Counted from the first letter of the stretch, positions 1 through 5,861 are shown. The stretch: 10,609 nucleotides of DNA from DATGXB01 sp035298905 (GCA_035298905.1 DATGXQ010000607.1:1-10609), one strand, 5' to 3'. The notes: generated from the sequence alone by a model not told the origin. Translations and numbers: made by a program.

Positions 1-10
1 AAGCAAGGAA

Positions 11-50
11 GACGCAAAGACGCGGAGACACGGGGACACGGTGACAGAGA
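11..50. repeat. Degenerate octamer tandem repeat
   Basis: Five consecutive 8-bp units begin with GACRC or GACA: GACGCAAA, GACGCGGA, GACACGGG, GACACGGT, GACAGAGA. Arrays like this are scattered through Nostoc-type genomes between genes. No function can be read from it; it lies about 90 bp upstream of minC. Confidence 0.7.
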
Positions 51-62
51 AGATTATTACTT

Positions 63-94
63 CTCCCCTCTCCCCTCTCCCCTCTCCCCTCTCT
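63..94. repeat. Heptamer tandem repeat (CTCCCCT)n
   Basis: Four perfect copies of CTCCCCT occupy 63-90, followed by a partial unit CTCT. This is a short tandemly repeated repetitive (STRR) sequence, a class typical of heterocystous cyanobacteria. The strand is a pure pyrimidine tract, so the mRNA or DNA could adopt unusual structure just ahead of minC. Copy number probably varies between strains. Confidence 0.8.
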
Positions 95-136
95 CTTCCC
101 TTTCCTAACTGAGTTCGCGTATTTTGGCGAAAACTG

Positions 137-1312
137 ATGAATTCCGATGCTGCTAACCCCAATTTAGAATCTAATTCTGCTTTCCCTGATGGAGAAGCAA
201 ACTTTAACCAATCTGATTTAGAGGTAAACAATTCTGTAAATGGTGAACTCAAAACAGAAGAGGCTGTGACTGAAACAGACTCTAATTCTATTATTCCCAA
301 TACAGAGCTAGATTCTGTTTTGCGTTATTTAAAAGTTAATTCTGCGGCTGAGGATGTTGCTGATAGTACTAACTCAGAAGTAGAATCTACAACTATTATT
401 AACTCAAAAAGTGACTCAGAAGTAGAATCTACAACTATTACTAACTCAAAAAGTGACTCAGAAATTAACTCAGAACCAGAATCTACATCTATTACTAATT
501 CAGAAAGTAACTCAGAAGTAGAATCACCAGAAATAAACAGCACTGAGTTAGAGTTATCACAAGCAACAATTAATCCTCAAGTTCAAGTCCAGTTAAAAAC
601 TCAGGAAGGAAAACTATTATTAATTTTGCCTACAGAAGCCCAGTTAGCCCCATCTGATTTTAGTTGGGGAGAAATTTGGCAACAAATGAAGCAGCGTCTT
701 AATGCTGGCAGTCGCTTAAGAACACCCAATACACCATTACATCTAGTAGCCAAAGATAGATTATTAGATGGTAGACAACTACAAGAATTAGCAGAAACCT
801 TAAATGAATACCAACTGCAACTAAAATCTGTAGCTACCAGCAGAAGACAAACAGCGATCGCCGCCGTCAGTGCAGGTTATTCTGTAGAACAACTACAACC
901 GCAAAATGCCTTCACCTCTGAAACTACCAATGGTTCTACACCTCAAGCAGATGCCCTCTATCTAGAAATGACAGTAAGATCCGGGGTAGAAATTCGCCAT
1001 CCTGGTACAGTGATCATCTTGGGAGATATTAATCCTGGTGGAATTGTGGTGGCTGACGGCGATATTATCATTTGGGGTCGGTTGCGGGGAGTTGCCCATG
1101 CTGGGGCTAAAGGTAATCGGGAAAGTTTAATTATGGCTTTGCAAATGGAACCTACCCAATTAAGAATCGCTGATGCCGTTGCTAGGGCCCCAGAAAAATT
1201 ACCCAGCCAGTTTTTTGCCGAAGTGGCGCATATCACGCCCCAAGGAATCCGCATCGCTAAAGCTACGGATTTTTCCCGCTCTCAGTTAACTAAGATCAAT
1301 CAAGAGCTATAA
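137..1312 (+). CDS. minC: Septum site-determining protein MinC
   Basis: MinC inhibits FtsZ polymerisation and, recruited to the membrane by MinD, blocks division-ring assembly away from mid-cell. The C-terminal beta-helix domain (about residues 275-385) is diagnostic: it contains RSGVEIRHPG at 281-290, then ILGDINPGG, ADGDIIIWGRLRG and AHAG, the usual MinC_C pattern that binds MinD. An N-terminal FtsZ-inhibitory-type domain probably spans about 148-255 (VQVQLKTQEGKLLLILP onward). Residues 1-145 are a low-complexity Ser/Asn/Glu/Thr extension absent from enterobacterial MinC (about 230 residues), giving 391 in total; cyanobacterial MinC proteins are generally longer. The ATG at 137 is the first in frame, with no clear Shine-Dalgarno. 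minD follows after 55 bp and minE after that, so the three are very likely cotranscribed. Identification is secure; the true start is less so because the extension is poorly conserved sequence. Confidence 0.95.
   Translation: MNSDAANPNLESNSAFPDGEANFNQSDLEVNNSVNGELKTEEAVTETDSNSIIPNTELDSVLRYLKVNSAAEDVADSTNSEVESTTIINSKSDSEVESTTITNSKSDSEINSEPESTSITNSESNSEVESPEINSTELELSQATINPQVQVQLKTQEGKLLLILPTEAQLAPSDFSWGEIWQQMKQRLNAGSRLRTPNTPLHLVAKDRLLDGRQLQELAETLNEYQLQLKSVATSRRQTAIAAVSAGYSVEQLQPQNAFTSETTNGSTPQADALYLEMTVRSGVEIRHPGTVIILGDINPGGIVVADGDIIIWGRLRGVAHAGAKGNRESLIMALQMEPTQLRIADAVARAPEKLPSQFFAEVAHITPQGIRIAKATDFSRSQLTKINQEL
371..535 (+). repeat. In-frame tandem repeat in the MinC extension
   Basis: The first two units are 42 bp and nearly identical (371-412 and 413-454), encoding NSEVESTTIINSKS and DSEVESTTITNSKS. 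A third, diverged 54-bp unit (455-508) encodes a DSEINSEPESTSIT-like variant, and a fourth partial copy starts at 509 with NSEVES. The unit length is a multiple of three, so gain or loss of copies keeps the frame. The product is acidic, hydrophilic and probably disordered. Confidence 0.8.
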
Positions 1313-1318
1313 ATAGCT
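1305..1318. repeat. Palindrome across the minC stop codon
   Basis: AGCTAT-AA-ATAGCT is a perfect 6-bp inverted repeat with a 2-bp centre that includes part of the minC TAA stop (1310-1312). It is followed by AT-rich sequence (AATATTTAATATT) before minD. Too short and AT-rich to be a convincing terminator; it may be chance or an mRNA-processing or stability element between minC and minD. Confidence 0.35.
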
Positions 1319-1367
1319 ATAAATATTTAATATTATTTCCTCAACCCCCATCGAGCGCATCTCTATC

Positions 1368-2174
1368 ATGACTCGCATTATTGTAATTACCTCCGGTAAG
1401 GGAGGAGTGGGTAAAACCACAGTTTCCGCTAACTTAGGTATGGCTTTGGCTAAACTGGGGCGACAAGTAGCCCTAGTAGACGCGGATTTTGGTCTAAGAA
1501 ACCTAGACTTATTGCTGGGTCTGGAAAACCGCATTGTTTACACAGCAGTAGAAGTTTTAGCTAGAGAATGTCGTCTAGAACAAGCCCTAGTCAAAGATAA
1601 GCGCCAGCCTAACCTAGTGCTACTACCAGCCGCCCAGAACCGCACCAAAGACGCAGTAACACCAGAACAAATGAAATTACTGGTAAATGCACTGGCGGCA
1701 AAATTTCAGTATGTGGTTATTGATAGCCCTGCGGGGATCGAAATGGGGTTTAAAAATGCGATCGCCCCAGCCAAAGAAGCCTTAATCGTCACCACTCCAG
1801 AAATTTCCTCCGTTCGGGACGCTGACCGGGTAGTGGGGTTATTAGAAGCACAAGGCGTTAAGCAAATTCATTTAATAGTCAACCGGATTCGACCGGCAAT
1901 GGTGCGGGCAAATGATATGATGTCTGTGCAAGATGTTCAGGAACTTCTCGCTATCCCCTTGATCGGAGTAATCCCTGATGATGAGCGTGTTATTGTCTCT
2001 ACCAACCGGGGTGAACCCTTAGTATTATCCGAGACTCCCGCCTTAGCAGCGATCGCCTTTGAGAACATTGCTCGGAGATTGGAAGGGGAAACTGTTGAAT
2101 TTCTTGAGCTCGACTCACCCAACGACAACATTTTCTCTCGCTTGAAAAAGTTGTTGTGGACAAAGATTGTTTAA
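1368..2174 (+). CDS. minD: Septum site-determining ATPase MinD
   Basis: MinD is the membrane-cycling ATPase that recruits MinC and is released by MinE. The deviant Walker A motif GKGGVGKTT lies at residues 10-18, with signature Lys11 and catalytic Lys16. VDADFGLRNLDLLLG at 37-51 supplies the switch I/A' aspartates (Asp38, Asp40). IDSPAGIE at 118-125 is Walker B/switch II with Asp119. The C-terminus, IFSRLKKLLWTKIV, is an amphipathic basic helix matching the MinD membrane-targeting sequence. Length 268 is normal for the family. It sits 55 bp after minC and 36 bp before minE. No good Shine-Dalgarno precedes the ATG, which is common in cyanobacteria. ParA-like and other MinD-like ATPases lack the DSPAGIE motif, the amphipathic tail and this neighbourhood, so the call is firm. 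Confidence 0.98.
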   Translation: MTRIIVITSGKGGVGKTTVSANLGMALAKLGRQVALVDADFGLRNLDLLLGLENRIVYTAVEVLARECRLEQALVKDKRQPNLVLLPAAQNRTKDAVTPEQMKLLVNALAAKFQYVVIDSPAGIEMGFKNAIAPAKEALIVTTPEISSVRDADRVVGLLEAQGVKQIHLIVNRIRPAMVRANDMMSVQDVQELLAIPLIGVIPDDERVIVSTNRGEPLVLSETPALAAIAFENIARRLEGETVEFLELDSPNDNIFSRLKKLLWTKIV

Positions 2175-2210
2175 CTTAATTTCCCAGCCCCCGCCCTCAA
2201 ACCATTAGCA

Positions 2211-2513
2211 ATGATTCTGGAATTTTTAGATAAATTATTTCGCGCCCCTGATACCAGCCGTTCTCAAGTCAAACGACGTTTGCAGTTAGTCATTGCTCAC
2301 GATCGCGCCGACTTAGACCCCCAAACCTTAGAAAAAATGCGAAAAGAAATCCTTGACATAGTATGTCGCTATGTCGAAGTTGAAACTGATGGTTTGGAAT
2401 TTTCCCTAGAAAGCAACCAACGTACCACCGCCTTGATTGCTAATTTACCTATTCGCCGAGTTAAAGAAACCAACCCTGAGTTAGAAAACAGCGATACATC
2501 TACCTCAGTTTAA
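2211..2513 (+). CDS. minE: Cell division topological specificity factor MinE
   Basis: MinE stimulates MinD ATP hydrolysis and displaces MinC, restricting the division inhibitor to the poles. The N-terminus ILEFLDKLF (residues 2-10) fits the membrane-binding amphipathic segment. Residues 17-32, including RRLQLVIAHDR, are the conserved anti-MinCD helix/beta switch. The topological specificity domain follows (about 33-85: dimerising helix EKMRKEILDIVCRYVEV and strand LEFSLE). The last 15 residues are a variable tail. Length 100 is slightly above the roughly 88 of E. coli. It is the last gene of the min operon. The start ATG is preceded by C-rich sequence with no recognisable ribosome binding site, so translation may be partly coupled to minD, 36 bp upstream. 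Confidence 0.97.
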   Translation: MILEFLDKLFRAPDTSRSQVKRRLQLVIAHDRADLDPQTLEKMRKEILDIVCRYVEVETDGLEFSLESNQRTTALIANLPIRRVKETNPELENSDTSTSV

Positions 2514-2527
2514 TCACAATCATTCAT

Positions 2528-2535
2528 GCGATCGC
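2528..2535. other. HIP1 octamer GCGATCGC (intergenic copy)
   Basis: Perfect HIP1 palindrome, the over-represented octamer of many cyanobacterial genomes. This is the only copy outside a gene here; others lie in minC (854), minD (1758, 2049) and the TpsB gene (9002, 9185, 9665). Confidence 0.85.
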
Positions 2536-2561
2536 TGATCAAATGGGGGTAACAACAAATA

Positions 2562-2604
2562 TTTGGCGCGTATCTGTAGCGCCAAAAATACCCTATTTTG
2601 GGTA
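2562..2604. terminator. Hairpin(s) between convergent minE and MAPEG genes
   Basis: TTTGGCGC (2562-2569) and GCGCCAAA (2579-2586) form a perfect 8-bp GC-rich stem with a 9-nt loop, 49 nt after the minE stop. A second small hairpin, TACCC/GGGTA (2589-2593/2600-2604), follows at once. No long T run follows on the + strand; on the - strand the stem is followed by TATTTGTTGTT. It is the best candidate for ending the min transcript and possibly the facing MAPEG transcript. Confidence 0.5.
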
Positions 2605-2666
2605 AAAATTCAAAATTCAAAATTCAGAATAAACTATCCTGGTAGGGTGTGTTAGCACAGCGTTTG
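2605..2666. repeat. AAAATTC heptamer array and dispersed-repeat fragment
   Basis: Three perfect AAAATTC units fill 2605-2625, a heptamer class frequent in Nostoc-type intergenic DNA. About 16 bp later, GGTAGGGTGTGTTAGC (2641-2656) and ACAGCGT resemble the left part of a common cyanobacterial dispersed repeat, here apparently truncated because no matching right arm follows. The remaining stretch to 2743 shows nothing recognisable. Confidence 0.55.
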
Positions 2667-2743
2667 GAAAATTATTTCTTGGTATTATCTAATTAAATTG
2701 GCTTATTTCACAAAATCAGGTAAACCAATTTTTTAAGAACCTC

Positions 2744-3253
2744 CTAAATTACTCCTTTTAAACCATAAAAAATACAAGCAATACTGCCGATAATATACAC
2801 AAACCAAGTCCCAAAAAAACCAAATGCCCTCCCCGGTGACGGGCCATAAGTTTGAATTAAACCCCAAGCATGGGCAATTCTAGAAATAGTTAAAACCCCA
2901 CCTAAAAGCCAAATTAACCAACTTTCTGTCTGCATTAATTCCAACGCTACTGCAAATAATAAAGCCTGGGGTACATATTCAGCAAAATTTCCATGAGCGC
3001 GGACTTTTCGTTGCAACAAACCTTGAGCATGTATTTTTTCAGTAATTAATTTTTGAGTTATATTTTCCACCATTGCAGCCCAAGCACTAGGCTTGACTAA
3101 AGGGTCAGGTTGTCCTGATACATCCTCCTGAGATTCACCATGCCAAACTCTAGTTTTCGCCCGTTCAAATGTAGCAATGTAAGAAAGAGCCAAAGCTGTA
3201 ATACCATTTAAACCAATAAACAAAGTAGAGATAGGAATAGGATTTACAATCAT
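2744..3253 (-). CDS. MAPEG-family membrane protein
   Basis: A 169-residue integral membrane protein of the MAPEG family (membrane-associated eicosanoid and glutathione metabolism; many members are glutathione transferases or peroxidases). The hallmark RAHGNFAEYVPQALL lies at residues 85-99, followed by SRIAHAWGL at 124-132. Hydrophobic segments at about 7-27, 94-108, 112-132 and 146-165 give the expected four helices. The first cytosolic loop (residues 31-84) is longer than in typical bacterial members of about 130 residues and carries a polar stretch GESQEDVSGQPD. The substrate cannot be told from sequence; bacterial members of this subgroup are mostly uncharacterised. The gene stands alone, convergent with minE and separated from gdhA by about 940 bp. 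The start ATG lacks a clear Shine-Dalgarno. Family assignment is strong, biochemical role unknown. Confidence 0.9.
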   Translation of the reverse strand: MIVNPIPISTLFIGLNGITALALSYIATFERAKTRVWHGESQEDVSGQPDPLVKPSAWAAMVENITQKLITEKIHAQGLLQRKVRAHGNFAEYVPQALLFAVALELMQTESWLIWLLGGVLTISRIAHAWGLIQTYGPSPGRAFGFFGTWFVYIIGSIACIFYGLKGVI

Positions 3254-3660
3254 ATTTATTGGTAAATATTTTTACTAAAAACTCTATCAGAAGAATTAAC
3301 AGCATAGTGTAATCAGTTTAAAACTCTTAATAAATAAAAAATTAGCCCTGATATCATCCCCGCTTGAACACTTACGATAAAAATAAAGCTAAGATTCTGT
3401 AATATAATAACTCTGGCAATTTTATATCGTAACTAATTACCCGGTTTTGATATGACAAGTCTTATCAAGCGTGCAGAACATACATTGCTGTAGCAAACTT
3501 GACATAGCCCACAGTTTCTTTTCCATCGTCACCAACGCCTTACACCTCCTTAAATTTAAACCCAAAGTCATTTTCTAGATAATTAATTTGTAATGTGAGT
3601 AATAAATTCTAGATGTTTGATTTAGAGGTCGGGACTTTCTTTAAATGAATCAATATACTT
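3254..3660. other. AT-rich intergenic region upstream of MAPEG gene
   Basis: About 400 bp without a convincing gene. It should include the MAPEG promoter (reading on the - strand from about 3300), but no clear -35/-10 pair stands out. A possible decayed coding stretch on the - strand (3465-3608) is listed separately. Otherwise nothing recognisable. Confidence 0.6.
3465..3608 (-). pseudogene. Possible gene remnant with internal stop
   Basis: Between in-frame stops at 3609-3611 and 3465-3467 the - strand reads a plausible protein-like string, INYLENDFGFKFKEV, then one TAA (3540-3542), then GVGDDGKETVGYVKFA and eight more residues to a TGA. Composition on both sides of the internal stop is protein-like (Gly, Asp, Lys, aromatic residues), as expected if a TAA replaced a sense codon in an older gene. 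No family is recognised. An overlapping second frame encodes a 44-residue Cys-rich peptide (3437-3571, ATG start). Both could be chance. Confidence 0.25.
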
Positions 3661-3776
3661 ATACCATTTCTCTATGAAGATGCAATTAATTAGCTTGTGG
3701 AGGCAAGCTTTGTTCTGGTAGCTCCAGGCTTCTAGCCTGTGGGGAAATAAAGCGCAACTTCACATAAAATTGGTAT
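3661..3776. mobile_element. Putative MITE-like palindromic element, 116 bp
   Basis: The ends form an imperfect terminal inverted repeat of 23 bp (3661-3683, starting ATACCATTTC; 3754-3776, ending AAATTGGTAT) with about 18 matches by eye. Inside are two tight hairpins: AGCTTG/CAAGCT (3692-3697/3704-3709) and CAGGCT-TCT-AGCCTG (3725-3739). It has no coding capacity. Small size, terminal inverted repeats and internal symmetry suggest a non-autonomous, transposase-mobilised element or dispersed repeat family. A clear target-site duplication is not visible, which lowers confidence. Confidence 0.5.
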
Positions 3777-3829
3777 TAGAGTATTCATAAATTTGAAGTA
3801 TAGAAGTATATCTTTATCTTACAAAATGG

Positions 3830-3985
3830 GGTTCTACCGTTCCCCTGATGGTAAATAATATTAATTTAATTTTTGTAGGTTGGTTTGAACAGAGTGAAAC
3901 CCAACATTTTCAAACATTTGTTGGGTTTTGTTCCTCAATCCAACCTACTATAAATCTTGTTTTGCATAAAGGGAACGGTAGAGCC
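3830..3985. mobile_element. Nested palindromic element, 156 bp
   Basis: An outer inverted repeat of 15 bp (3830-3844 and 3971-3985; 14 of 15 pair, with a 12-bp perfect core TCTACCGTTCCC/GGGAACGGTAGA) encloses an inner long palindrome. The inner arms are 3875-3906 and 3919-3948, beginning GTAGGTTGG and ending CCAACCTAC, with the second core AACCCAACA/TGTTGGGTT around a 12-nt loop. GTAGGTTGG...AACCCAACA sequences are a familiar dispersed repeat of cyanobacterial intergenic DNA. The outer repeat makes this copy look like a repeat inserted into another palindrome or a complete MITE. An open frame over it (3848-4159) is probably an accident of the repeat. Confidence 0.5.
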
Positions 3986-4107
3986 ACTATACATGACCTG
4001 AAACCCTTGTATGAACATCAAGGAACGTCTCTACATTCATTACCGGAAATGTCTAGAGTGAAAACTATTTATAGGAATAATTTATTTAAAAGTAGACAAA
4101 AGATAAA

Positions 4108-4133
4108 GGTGCGTTTAACTGTGTCAACGCACC
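4108..4133 (-). terminator. Probable gdhA terminator
   Basis: Read on the - strand, GGTGCGTT and AACGCACC form a perfect 8-bp stem with a 10-nt loop, followed directly by TTTATCTTTTG. It lies about 60 bp past the gdhA stop, in the right direction and with a T-rich tail, as for an intrinsic terminator. GGTGCGTT/AACGCACC arms also occur as a dispersed cyanobacterial repeat, so the terminator may derive from one. Confidence 0.65.
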
Positions 4134-4194
4134 CTAAACAAATAGATTCAATTAACTGAAATTATCGCGGGGAAGACATCCCAACTACACAAAA

Positions 4195-5484
4195 TTAAGG
4201 ATAAAGACCTCTATCTAGCAGGGCTTGTGCTACACGACCTACACCTAAAGTATAAGCTGCTAACCGTAAAGAAACTTGACGTTCCCTGGCCTCATGAATC
4301 ACTTGGCGGTAAGCGTGTACCATTAAATGTTCCATTTCTCGGTTAACTCTCTCCTCATCCCAAAACAGATAAGAAAGACCTTGCACCCATTCCAAATAAC
4401 TAACTACCACACCTCCAGCATTGGCCAAAATATCCGGTAAAACCGTTACACCCCGCGCCTCTAATACTCTGTTAGCCTCCAAAGTCACCGGGCCATTAGC
4501 TGCTTCCGCGATAATTTTCGCTTGCACCTGGTCAGCATTTTCCTCAGTGATTTGATTTTCCAAAGCCGCAGGAATCAACACATCACAAGGTAAAGTCAGT
4601 AAATCTGCGTTACTGATTGGTGTTCCTTGAGGAAACCCTATTACACTTCGATTATGTTCAGCCGCATAAGCTTTCAAAGCTGGAATATCTAAACCGACTT
4701 CCGAAAAGACACCCCCTGCACCCGTAGATACAGCAATGATTTTCGCCCCAGCAGCATGTAATAATTCTGCCGCAGCACCCCCTACATTACCAAAGCCTTG
4801 AATAGCAACTCGCACTCCCACCAAAGATTGACCTTGGTCTGATAAAGCTTCACGAACAATAATCATTGTTCCCCGTCCAGTGGCCATTTCTCGTCCTAAT
4901 GAACCACCAACGGAAAGCGGTTTACCTGTTACTACCCCCGGTACAGCATGACCAACGTTGACAGAATAAGTATCCATCATCCAAGCCATTTCACGGGCAG
5001 AAGTACCCATATCAGGCGCAGGAATGTCTACAGAGGGACCAATATCTTTAATTAATTCACTAAAATAACGTCGGCTAATGCGTTCCAATTCCCCAACACT
5101 AAAGCGTTTGGGGTCAATGGGGATACCACCTTTAGCACCACCGTAGGGAATACCTAATAATGCACATTTCCAGGTCATCAACATAGCTAAAGCTGAGACT
5201 TCCCGTAGTGTCACCGCCGGATGGTAACGAATACCACCTTTGTAGGGGCCTAAAATATCTGAGTGTTGCACCCGATGACCAGCGAAAACTCGTATTTCGC
5301 CATTGTCTAACTTCACAGGGATAGAAACTGTTACCACCTTACGGGGATGGCTGAGAATTTCTACCACACCTTGACTTAGTTTTAATTCTTTAGCTGCCCA
5401 CTCTAAATAACTACAAGCTTGATCAAAAGGACAAATATGCGCTGGAGAATGACTTTCCAACGGTAAAACAGGAGTGACAACCAT
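4195..5484 (-). CDS. gdhA: Glutamate dehydrogenase
   Basis: Catalyses reversible reductive amination of 2-oxoglutarate with ammonium to glutamate in the cytoplasm; in cyanobacteria it is secondary to the GS-GOGAT route. Length 429 matches the hexameric family. Substrate-site residues are visible: GPYKGGIRYHP (79-89, Lys82), Lys106 in MTWKCALLGIPYGGAKGG, catalytic Lys118 in GGAKGG, and PAPDMGT (155-161) with catalytic Asp158. The dinucleotide-binding domain starts near 205, with GFGNVG at 230-235. At the end of the second strand of that fold the sequence is AVSTGAGG, where many relatives have an acidic SDS-like motif, so cofactor choice is uncertain; cyanobacterial GdhA is usually NADP-dependent. 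SYLEW (365-369) begins the conserved C-terminal part. A Shine-Dalgarno GGGAG lies 9 nt before the ATG, supporting this start. Upstream is an NtcA-type site (5569-5582). Confidence 0.95.
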   Translation of the reverse strand: MVVTPVLPLESHSPAHICPFDQACSYLEWAAKELKLSQGVVEILSHPRKVVTVSIPVKLDNGEIRVFAGHRVQHSDILGPYKGGIRYHPAVTLREVSALAMLMTWKCALLGIPYGGAKGGIPIDPKRFSVGELERISRRYFSELIKDIGPSVDIPAPDMGTSAREMAWMMDTYSVNVGHAVPGVVTGKPLSVGGSLGREMATGRGTMIIVREALSDQGQSLVGVRVAIQGFGNVGGAAAELLHAAGAKIIAVSTGAGGVFSEVGLDIPALKAYAAEHNRSVIGFPQGTPISNADLLTLPCDVLIPAALENQITEENADQVQAKIIAEAANGPVTLEANRVLEARGVTVLPDILANAGGVVVSYLEWVQGLSYLFWDEERVNREMEHLMVHAYRQVIHEARERQVSLRLAAYTLGVGRVAQALLDRGLYP

Positions 5485-5493
5485 AATATTTTT

Positions 5494-5516
5494 CTCCCAT
5501 CGCGCTATTTACGCGA
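5494..5516 (-). promoter_or_regulatory. gdhA Shine-Dalgarno with adjacent hairpin
   Basis: On the - strand GGGAG (5494-5498) sits 9 nt before the gdhA ATG. Immediately 5' of it, TCGCG-N7-CGCGA (5512-5516 and 5500-5504) forms a short GC-only-core hairpin ending one base from the Shine-Dalgarno. It could limit ribosome access, but five base pairs is weak evidence. Confidence 0.35.
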
Positions 5517-5568
5517 GCCGGATTTATATGGTTTAGCTTATCCTGTTTTATTAAAAAATGGTGAAATT

Positions 5569-5582
5569 GTAAGTTTTGTTAC
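5569..5582 (-). promoter_or_regulatory. Perfect NtcA-type site upstream of gdhA
   Basis: GTAACAAAACTTAC on the - strand (GTAAGTTTTGTTAC on +) matches GTA-N8-TAC exactly, the consensus bound by NtcA, the CRP-family global nitrogen regulator of cyanobacteria. It is centred about 91 bp upstream of the gdhA ATG, and gdhA is a nitrogen-assimilation gene. A TAN3T -10 box at the usual 22-23-nt distance is not evident (TAAGCT lies about 28 nt downstream), so the mode of action, activation or repression, is open. It could also serve the opposite direction, though the next + strand gene is 500 bp away. Confidence 0.6.
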
Positions 5583-5619
5583 AGTTTATTTTTATTTTTT
5601 TGGTATGTAAGTTTATTCA

Positions 5620-5636
5620 GGTGGGCATTGCCCACC
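5620..5636. repeat. GGTGGGC-ATT-GCCCACC hairpin
   Basis: A perfect 7-bp GC-rich stem with a 3-nt loop. GGTGGGCATTGCCCACC is a recurrent cyanobacterial intergenic palindrome. It lies between the gdhA regulatory region and the RTX gene's upstream DNA and could block read-through, although both flanking genes point away from it. Confidence 0.6.
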
Positions 5637-5722
5637 CAAAAACTTAAACTAAAAACACTTCCGGGGTAAAACTCCCATGTAATAACCCTGTTTCATCACA
5701 GTGGGAATTATGAACAAATTCT

Positions 5723-5739
5723 ATGCCCTATGCCCTATA
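5723..5739. repeat. ATGCCCT heptamer repeat
   Basis: Two perfect ATGCCCT units (5723-5729, 5730-5736) followed by a diverged start of a third. This is another STRR-type heptamer family of heterocystous cyanobacteria, distinct in sequence from those at 63-94 and 2605-2625. Confidence 0.55.
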
Positions 5740-5827
5740 CCCAGCCTCCATCAGTAAGTTCATGACTCAAATCGGATGGATATATCTCCTAATATGAATA
5801 AATTGCTAAAAGTTTTGTCTCATAAAG

Positions 5828-5861
5828 GTTTCAACTTTCTAGTTGCCGAAAGTGATGAAAC
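5828..5861. repeat. Solitary 34-nt bulged hairpin, GTTTC...GAAAC
   Basis: GTTTCAACTTTC (5828-5839) pairs with GAAAGT-GA-TGAAAC (5848-5861) through 12 base pairs interrupted by a 2-nt GA bulge, around an 8-nt loop. The ends GTTTC and GAAAC resemble those of cyanobacterial CRISPR repeats, but no second copy exists nearby. It may be a regulatory or RNA structure about 230 bp upstream of the RTX gene. Confidence 0.4.

Noticed and set aside
325..543. 72-codon open frame on the - strand
   Set aside because: It is the mirror of the MinC tandem repeat and owes its openness to that low-complexity DNA.
958..1254. 98-codon open frame on the - strand
   Set aside because: Lies entirely antisense to the conserved MinC C-terminal domain and shows no motif of its own.
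1368..2174. ParA-type plasmid partition ATPase
   Set aside because: The DSPAGIE motif, amphipathic C-terminal helix and flanking minC and minE identify MinD.
3848..4159. 103-codon open frame on the + strand
   Set aside because: Its first third translates the inner palindromic repeat and its end translates the gdhA terminator hairpin. No protein motif, no ribosome binding site; composition is not protein-like.
5828..5861. CRISPR array
   Set aside because: Only one repeat-like unit exists, with no spacer-repeat periodicity on either side and no cas gene in the window.
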